From: Acidimicrobiaceae bacterium
GTDB lineage: Bacteria; Actinomycetota; Acidimicrobiia; Acidimicrobiales; Bog-793
Assembly (NCBI GenBank): GCA_027459565.1
Contig: DAIDIA010000133.1
Coordinates: 1 to 9,702, forward strand
Direction of reading: 5' to 3'
DNA length: 9,702 nt
Each line of letters starts with the position of its first letter. Within the stretch, counting starts at the first letter, position 1. Shown here one piece after another: positions 6,441 through 9,702 of the stretch. A model generated the notes under the pieces. It searched no databases, had not been told where the DNA came from, and worked only from the letters and a program-made list of their open reading frames with translations. Position numbers and translations under genes: made by a program.

Positions 6441-7352
6441 CTATCTACTGTTCGCTCCACGGCGCCCAGCAGAGGTTGCACGGATCCACCGGAACTTGGT
6501 GTCCTGGAGGAGGCGAAGCGAGGTAAACATTGCAAGTGCGAGAGCACAGGTTGTGCCAATTGTGGCGATCAGGTTATCCGTCTGGAAATAGGTTCCGTAG
6601 GTGTTCACGATGCCACCGAGTCCGCCCTGACCGAGCTCTTGCCCGGCGAGGATCATTCCGACGGTGCACTGAGCAAGCGCGATCCGGGCGCCGGCGAAGA
6701 TGAACGGCTGTGTCGCCGGAAGGTAGATCCGGAAGGTCTGTTCCCACTTGCTCATTCCAAACGCGACGCCGACGTCGCGGTATCCAATGCGCACCACGCG
6801 CATTCCCGCAAGTGTGTTCACCACCATCTGCCAGAAGCCGATGATGAAGATGAAGATGACGGCCGAGAGCTTGCCCTGTCCGAACCAAACCTCCATCAGC
6901 GGCAATAGCGCGATCGAGGGCGTGGCGTTGCCGAAGGTGACGAGGGGATCAAGCGCGCGCTCGAGGAACTGGATACGGCCCATGATCGTTCCAAGGGTGA
7001 TGCCAAAAAATCCCGAGCAGACGATGCCCATTGCGAGGATGAGGAGACTCGAGGCGACGGCTTTGGGAAGCGTGCCATTGACGACAAGATCGTAGAAGGC
7101 GGCGATCGATCTGGTGGGAGTTGAGAGGAACACCGGAGCTAGGAATGCCCCCGTCGCCTGCCACGCGCCGAGCACGACAAGGATCGCAATGTAGCGATAC
7201 GCCCGCGGCCGCCAGTTCTTGGCCTCCGAGACCGATTTGATTTTCGTGCGCCCCGACGCTGTTCCGCCACCAGATCCCGACTGTCCGCTACCGGACGCGG
7301 AACCAAGAGATCCAACGGAAGGTGTCTGAGGTGCACTGGAGAGCGTAGTCAC
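6441..7352 (-). CDS. NitT/TauT-type ABC importer permease (permease 1)
   Basis: Second, different membrane subunit of the importer. Residues 1-35 form a Ser/Gly/Thr-rich low-complexity tail (SGSGQSGSGGG) that is unusual for this family, followed by a basic stretch and about six membrane helices from residue 53. The EAA docking loop is at about 190-222 (GYRDVGVAFG, then LPATQPFIFAGARIAL), and the PLMEVWFGQGKLS stretch (151-163) is typical of SsuC/TauC-type permeases. I place the start at GTG 7352: AGAAGG (7359-7364) is exactly six bases upstream, while the TTG two codons earlier abuts that site with no spacing. The ATPase gene uses the same AGAAGG-N6-GTGAC layout. It lies 203 bases after the binding-protein gene. 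Confidence 0.92.
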   Translation of the reverse strand: MTTLSSAPQTPSVGSLGSASGSGQSGSGGGTASGRTKIKSVSEAKNWRPRAYRYIAILVVLGAWQATGAFLAPVFLSTPTRSIAAFYDLVVNGTLPKAVASSLLILAMGIVCSGFFGITLGTIMGRIQFLERALDPLVTFGNATPSIALLPLMEVWFGQGKLSAVIFIFIIGFWQMVVNTLAGMRVVRIGYRDVGVAFGMSKWEQTFRIYLPATQPFIFAGARIALAQCTVGMILAGQELGQGGLGGIVNTYGTYFQTDNLIATIGTTCALALAMFTSLRLLQDTKFRWIRATSAGRRGANSR

Positions 7353-7480
7353 GCACAACCTTCTTTCGCTTGTATCGCTGACACGTAGATGGTCGCCTCC
7401 TGCATGAGGATCGACGCGGGGAAACGCTGCCTACAAAGTAGTACTTGGGAGCATGGCCCCCAAATCACGACACACAGTCT

Positions 7481-7522
7481 TGCACCGCTGCCCCATCCAT
7501 GTCCGGATGAGACAGCGGTGCA
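7481..7522 (-). terminator. Strong hairpin after the binding-protein gene, likely attenuator or mRNA stabiliser
   Basis: A perfect 10-bp inverted repeat, TGCACCGCTG (7481-7490) and CAGCGGTGCA (7513-7522), encloses a second stem CATCC (7494-7498) with GGATG (7505-7509). It begins 33 bases after the binding-protein stop (7556) in the direction of transcription. No T-run follows, so it is not a classic intrinsic terminator. Hairpins at this place in binding-protein-dependent transport operons are known to protect the upstream mRNA or partly stop transcription, giving more binding protein than permease. The rest of the 203-base spacer holds no clear promoter. Confidence 0.55.
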
Positions 7523-7555
7523 GAAGACTCACGTCCTTTGAGTTACCTCAGGGAC

Positions 7556-8635
7556 CTAGTAAGCGCTCTTGTGGGCGCTGAACTGTGCCCACGCGGCATC
7601 CCATGGTGCCGTCTTCACAAGCTGTGAGAGTGGACGGTTTCCAAGCTGGGAGACAATGCCGAGGCCCTTCGAGATCGCAACGTTCTCCGCAACAGCCTGG
7701 CGGCTGAAGGAGTTGTGTGAAACTGCGAATCCACCGATGGACTTCAACAGCGTGTACGCCGTGCGAAGCGTTGCAAGCGAGTTCGTGCCAGCGGTGTACG
7801 CGTAGGCGTCAGCGGCCCATGCGCCCTCGTTGGTGTTGAACGTCTTCGCCGAGGCGAGCCACGCAAGGTCGATTGCCTCTGCGATGGCAGGGTTCGCGGC
7901 GATCCAGGCGGTACGCGCGAACATCATGCTGTCCGCGTACTTTGGAGCGACCTTCGCGCCCGTGGCCAGTGTGTGGAAGTTCGGACCAGCCTGCGCAACC
8001 GTGCTCGGGTCAACCCAAGCCGCTGAAGCCTTGCCCGCGATCACCTGGTTGTACGAGTTGGCCTCGGCACCAGTGGTGATGAGGTGCATGTCGGACATCT
8101 TGAATCCACCGAGCTTTGCCGCAGCCGCCCAGAGCGGGAAGTCGACGTTTCCAGCCGAGTAGTCATCCGCGTAGCTCAGCCCCTTGAGCTGGCTCAGCTT
8201 CGTGATGCTCTTCGGCACCATGAGGAAGTAGGCGACACTCGTCTGGTTGGGACCGAACGCGGTAAGACCGAGGTCGATTGCCGTCGCGACAGGTGAGGTG
8301 CAGATGTCCTCGTTGCCACTCGCAACACCGAGTTCCGCGATGTTCGCGGAGCCGTTGACCATCGAGGTCGTTGCGCCCCACTGCTTCAGTGCCTGCTCCA
8401 TGACATAGATGTGAGCGTCACCGATGTGCGCCGAACCTGCCGAGTTGGCGATGCGGATCGTGATTCCGTTGAGGATCGGCGTGCCGTTCTTGCGGAATAC
8501 GAGCTTCTTTGCGGTCGACGTCTTCGCGTGTGACGAGCTGCTCACGGCTGCGCCGGCTGTACCAGCAGTGGCGATGAATGCCGTCGATGCCACAGCCAGA
8601 GCGGCCAAAGCATTGCGGTAGCGATGTAATGCCAT
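7556..8635 (-). CDS. NitT/TauT-type ABC importer substrate-binding protein
   Basis: Exported solute receptor of the NMT1/TauA-like class (periplasmic-binding-protein type 2 fold) that delivers its ligand to the two-permease channel. The signal peptide is at about 1-30 (basic MALHRYR, a hydrophobic core, then TAGTAGAA as a signal peptidase I site), followed by a Ser/Thr/Lys-rich linker to about 50. There is no lipobox Cys, so the protein is not an evident lipoprotein; the only visible Cys is in EDICTSPV (about 112). Family-typical parts are GELGVASGN-like ELGVASGNEDI (101-111), the PKSITKLSQLKG stretch (141-152), and the second lobe with AGKASAAWVDP. The length of 359 residues is normal. I chose ATG 8635, with GGGGG (8643-8647) seven bases upstream, over the TTG at 8638. 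Ligand cannot be read from the sequence. Confidence 0.9.
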   Translation of the reverse strand: MALHRYRNALAALAVASTAFIATAGTAGAAVSSSSHAKTSTAKKLVFRKNGTPILNGITIRIANSAGSAHIGDAHIYVMEQALKQWGATTSMVNGSANIAELGVASGNEDICTSPVATAIDLGLTAFGPNQTSVAYFLMVPKSITKLSQLKGLSYADDYSAGNVDFPLWAAAAKLGGFKMSDMHLITTGAEANSYNQVIAGKASAAWVDPSTVAQAGPNFHTLATGAKVAPKYADSMMFARTAWIAANPAIAEAIDLAWLASAKTFNTNEGAWAADAYAYTAGTNSLATLRTAYTLLKSIGGFAVSHNSFSRQAVAENVAISKGLGIVSQLGNRPLSQLVKTAPWDAAWAQFSAHKSAY

Positions 8636-8668
8636 CAATGTTCCCCCTCATAGTGAGTTCTTGGTACA

Positions 8669-8684
8669 CCGGCCATATGACCGG
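8669..8684. promoter_or_regulatory. 16-bp near-perfect palindrome in the leader of the importer operon
   Basis: CCGGCCATATGACCGG reads almost identically on both strands, with one mismatched pair (8673/8680). As RNA from the minus strand it folds as CCGGUC-AUAU-GGCCGG, a six-pair stem with one U-G wobble. It lies 34-49 bases upstream of the binding-protein start and 20 bases ahead of its ribosome site. It could be a repressor site downstream of the promoter or a leader hairpin. Confidence 0.4.
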
Positions 8685-8705
8685 CGACCCCCTGCCGTCA
8701 TGCCC

Positions 8706-8725
8706 TGCGGTGCGACTGCACCGCA
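8706..8725. promoter_or_regulatory. Perfect 8-bp hairpin at the predicted transcript 5' end
   Basis: TGCGGTGC (8706-8713), loop GACT, GCACCGCA (8718-8725). The predicted start of transcription from the promoter at 8733-8761 is near 8726, so the transcript would begin with this stem. A 5'-terminal stem can protect mRNA from decay. At DNA level, a palindrome over +1 to +20 is also a common repressor site. The core GCACCGC/GCGGTGC recurs in the hairpin behind the binding-protein gene (7481-7522). Confidence 0.45.
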
Positions 8726-8732
8726 TTACGAA

Positions 8733-8761
8733 TGTGTAACAGAACGCAATCGTTTTGTCAA
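8733..8761 (-). promoter_or_regulatory. Sigma70-type promoter of the importer/hydroxylase cluster
   Basis: On the minus strand a consensus -35 TTGACA (8756-8761) is followed after exactly 17 bases by TACACA (8733-8738). It carries an extended -10 TG (TGtTACACA). The -10 hexamer matches the consensus at three of six places; the perfect -35, ideal spacing and TG make it credible. Transcription would start near 8726, leaving a leader of about 90 bases ahead of the binding-protein ATG at 8635. It is the best promoter-like match I found in the window. Confidence 0.6.
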
Positions 8762-8903
8762 GATCGCGTCACAACCCCAGCCGTCGCGCGACAGCCTCCC
8801 GTACCCTCTGGAGGTCCCGATTCCACCTGCTTGTGCCGAGGTTCGGACACACAGTAGTGCAGTCGCATCGCCGCCACGCGCGATCGATCGTGAGAGATAG
8901 CAC
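8762..8903. other. Non-coding stretch between transglutaminase-like gene and importer promoter
   Basis: These 142 bases show no credible gene. A weak stem CCTCC (8795-8799) with GGAGG (8810-8814) could end transcription from the transglutaminase-like gene, but no T-run accompanies it. The palindrome CGATCGATCG (8881-8890) is short and of a kind frequent in this GC-rich sequence. Nothing else is supported. Confidence 0.4.
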
Positions 8904-9701
8904 CTAGGCAAGTCGGGTCAACTCCACCGAGACGTCAAGACCCGCGAGGGCTCCCCCCTGGTACACACCGCGGAACGGTGCCACGTCGGCATAGTCTCGA
9001 CCGCGTGCCACCGTCACATAGCGGTCACCGACGCGCTCACCGTGGGTGGGATCAACCGGATACCACGCGCCGACCCAGCACTCCATCCAAGCGTGCCCTG
9101 CTCCCGCGATCGAGACCCCCAGCTCACCCTCCGCGCTCGGATGCAGGTAGCCCGAAACGTAGCGAACGGGAATACCGATCTCGCGCAAGATGACGATTCC
9201 AAGATGGGCGAAGTCCTGGCAGACGCCGCGGCGCGAATGCCAGGCCTCGAGCGCCGAGGTGGTCACCCGGGTTGCGCCGATCTCGTAGGTCATCGTCGAC
9301 CCGATCCAGTCGCTCACGGCCTCGACGGCCCGGAACGGGGAGGACTCGCTGCGAAACCTCGCCCCGATCTCCGAGAGTTCCGCGTCCCCTGAGGCGTACC
9401 TGGTCGGCTCGAGGTATTCGACAAAGCGCTCCCGAATCGCCTCACTGTCGATCTCGGACCATGTCAATCCCGTCGGCTGAGGGCGCGCCGTCGCAGTCTC
9501 GACGATCGAGCTTGCGATCACGACGAGCTCGCGGTGCGGCTCTGGGATGTCGAACGAGATGACCGAAGTCGAGAAGTAGTCGACGTAGCGATAGAACGGG
9601 GTCGCCGGCATCACCGAGACATTCGCGCTCAGCACCGACTGGCCGGCAAGAGACTGCGGGATCAGGCGAACCTCGTTGTAGGACGCGATCACCGGCCCCG
9701 A
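8904..9701 (-). CDS. Transglutaminase-like cysteine peptidase-fold protein, N-terminus cut by window edge
   Basis: Member of the bacterial transglutaminase-like family with the typical N-terminal beta domain followed by the papain-like core. The catalytic triad is intact: Cys158 in RRGVCQDFAH, His200 in AGHAWMECW and Asp214 in PVDPTHG, counted from the Val at 9692. Enzymes of this family act as peptidases or amide-processing enzymes; the exact reaction here is unknown. The frame stays open to the right edge and reads SGPVIASYNEVRLIP, which matches the family pattern where about 12-15 residues (a Y-x-Y strand) precede S-G-P-V. So the GTG at 9692 is internal and the true start lies outside. No signal peptide is visible in the part seen. 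The usual partners (ATP-grasp and alpha-E proteins) are not in the window. It is separated from the importer cluster by a promoter and probably unrelated. Confidence 0.88.
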   Translation of the reverse strand, partial: SGPVIASYNEVRLIPQSLAGQSVLSANVSVMPATPFYRYVDYFSTSVISFDIPEPHRELVVIASSIVETATARPQPTGLTWSEIDSEAIRERFVEYLEPTRYASGDAELSEIGARFRSESSPFRAVEAVSDWIGSTMTYEIGATRVTTSALEAWHSRRGVCQDFAHLGIVILREIGIPVRYVSGYLHPSAEGELGVSIAGAGHAWMECWVGAWYPVDPTHGERVGDRYVTVARGRDYADVAPFRGVYQGGALAGLDVSVELTRLA

Positions 9702-9702
9702 G

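Noticed and set aside
8881..8890. CGATCGATCG, and GCGATCGC-like words near 470
   Set aside because: Short GATC palindromes recur throughout this sequence, including inside genes, so they carry little information here.
8661..8900. Open frames in the spacer before the importer operon (plus 8661-8900, minus 8726-8911)
   Set aside because: They lack good ribosome sites and recognisable sequence, and they overlap the promoter, leader hairpins or the transglutaminase-like gene end.
1..9702. CRISPR array, tRNA/rRNA gene, insertion sequence or phage attachment site
   Set aside because: No regularly spaced repeats, cloverleaf-like segment, transposase frame or terminal inverted repeats were seen.

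Overview
The window reads as a chromosomal stretch of a GC-rich bacterium (about 60% GC, judged by eye). It is probably an actinobacterium. The reasons are the GTG starts, strong AGGAGG/AGAAGG ribosome sites, and a b6-like cytochrome b with a long non-standard C-terminus that resembles actinobacterial proteins I remember. An acidimicrobial origin is possible but is only an impression. Seven genes are supported as full or nearly full reading frames; six of them lie on the minus strand.

Layout from left to right. A MarR-type regulator on the plus strand enters from the left edge, so its N-terminus is missing. It converges on a minus-strand cytochrome b gene across a 40-base gap holding a GC hairpin. 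Upstream of the cytochrome gene is a 280-base spacer with two tandem CGAC-N2/3-GTCG palindromes. Then comes a tightly packed minus-strand cluster, in transcription order: a NitT/TauT-type substrate-binding protein (8635 to 7556), permease 1 (7352 to 6441), ATPase (6365 to 5520), permease 2 (5523 to 4702, overlapping the ATPase gene by 4 bases), and a molybdenum hydroxylase large subunit of the xanthine dehydrogenase family (4650 to 2572). At the right edge a transglutaminase-like protease-fold protein, also on the minus strand, is cut by the window end. It is separated from the cluster by about 270 bases that contain a good sigma70-type promoter.

How the genes may work together. The promoter at 8733-8761 should drive the binding protein, with the permeases, ATPase and hydroxylase following by read-through. 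A hairpin after the binding-protein gene could set its mRNA level above that of the membrane components. The gene order suggests uptake of a small organic substrate, possibly a heteroaromatic or other hydroxylatable compound, followed by oxidation by the molybdenum enzyme. The substrate is not visible in the sequence. The hydroxylase stands alone: no FAD or 2Fe-2S subunit is encoded here. It also has Lys where the conserved Mo-contacting Gln is expected. The cytochrome b may or may not be part of the same electron path; its own spacer and putative operator argue for separate control.

The most interesting points are the orphan hydroxylase with altered active-site motifs fused by gene order to a two-permease importer, the cytochrome b lacking the usual quinol-site half, the structured leader of the importer operon, and the tandem operator in front of the cytochrome gene.
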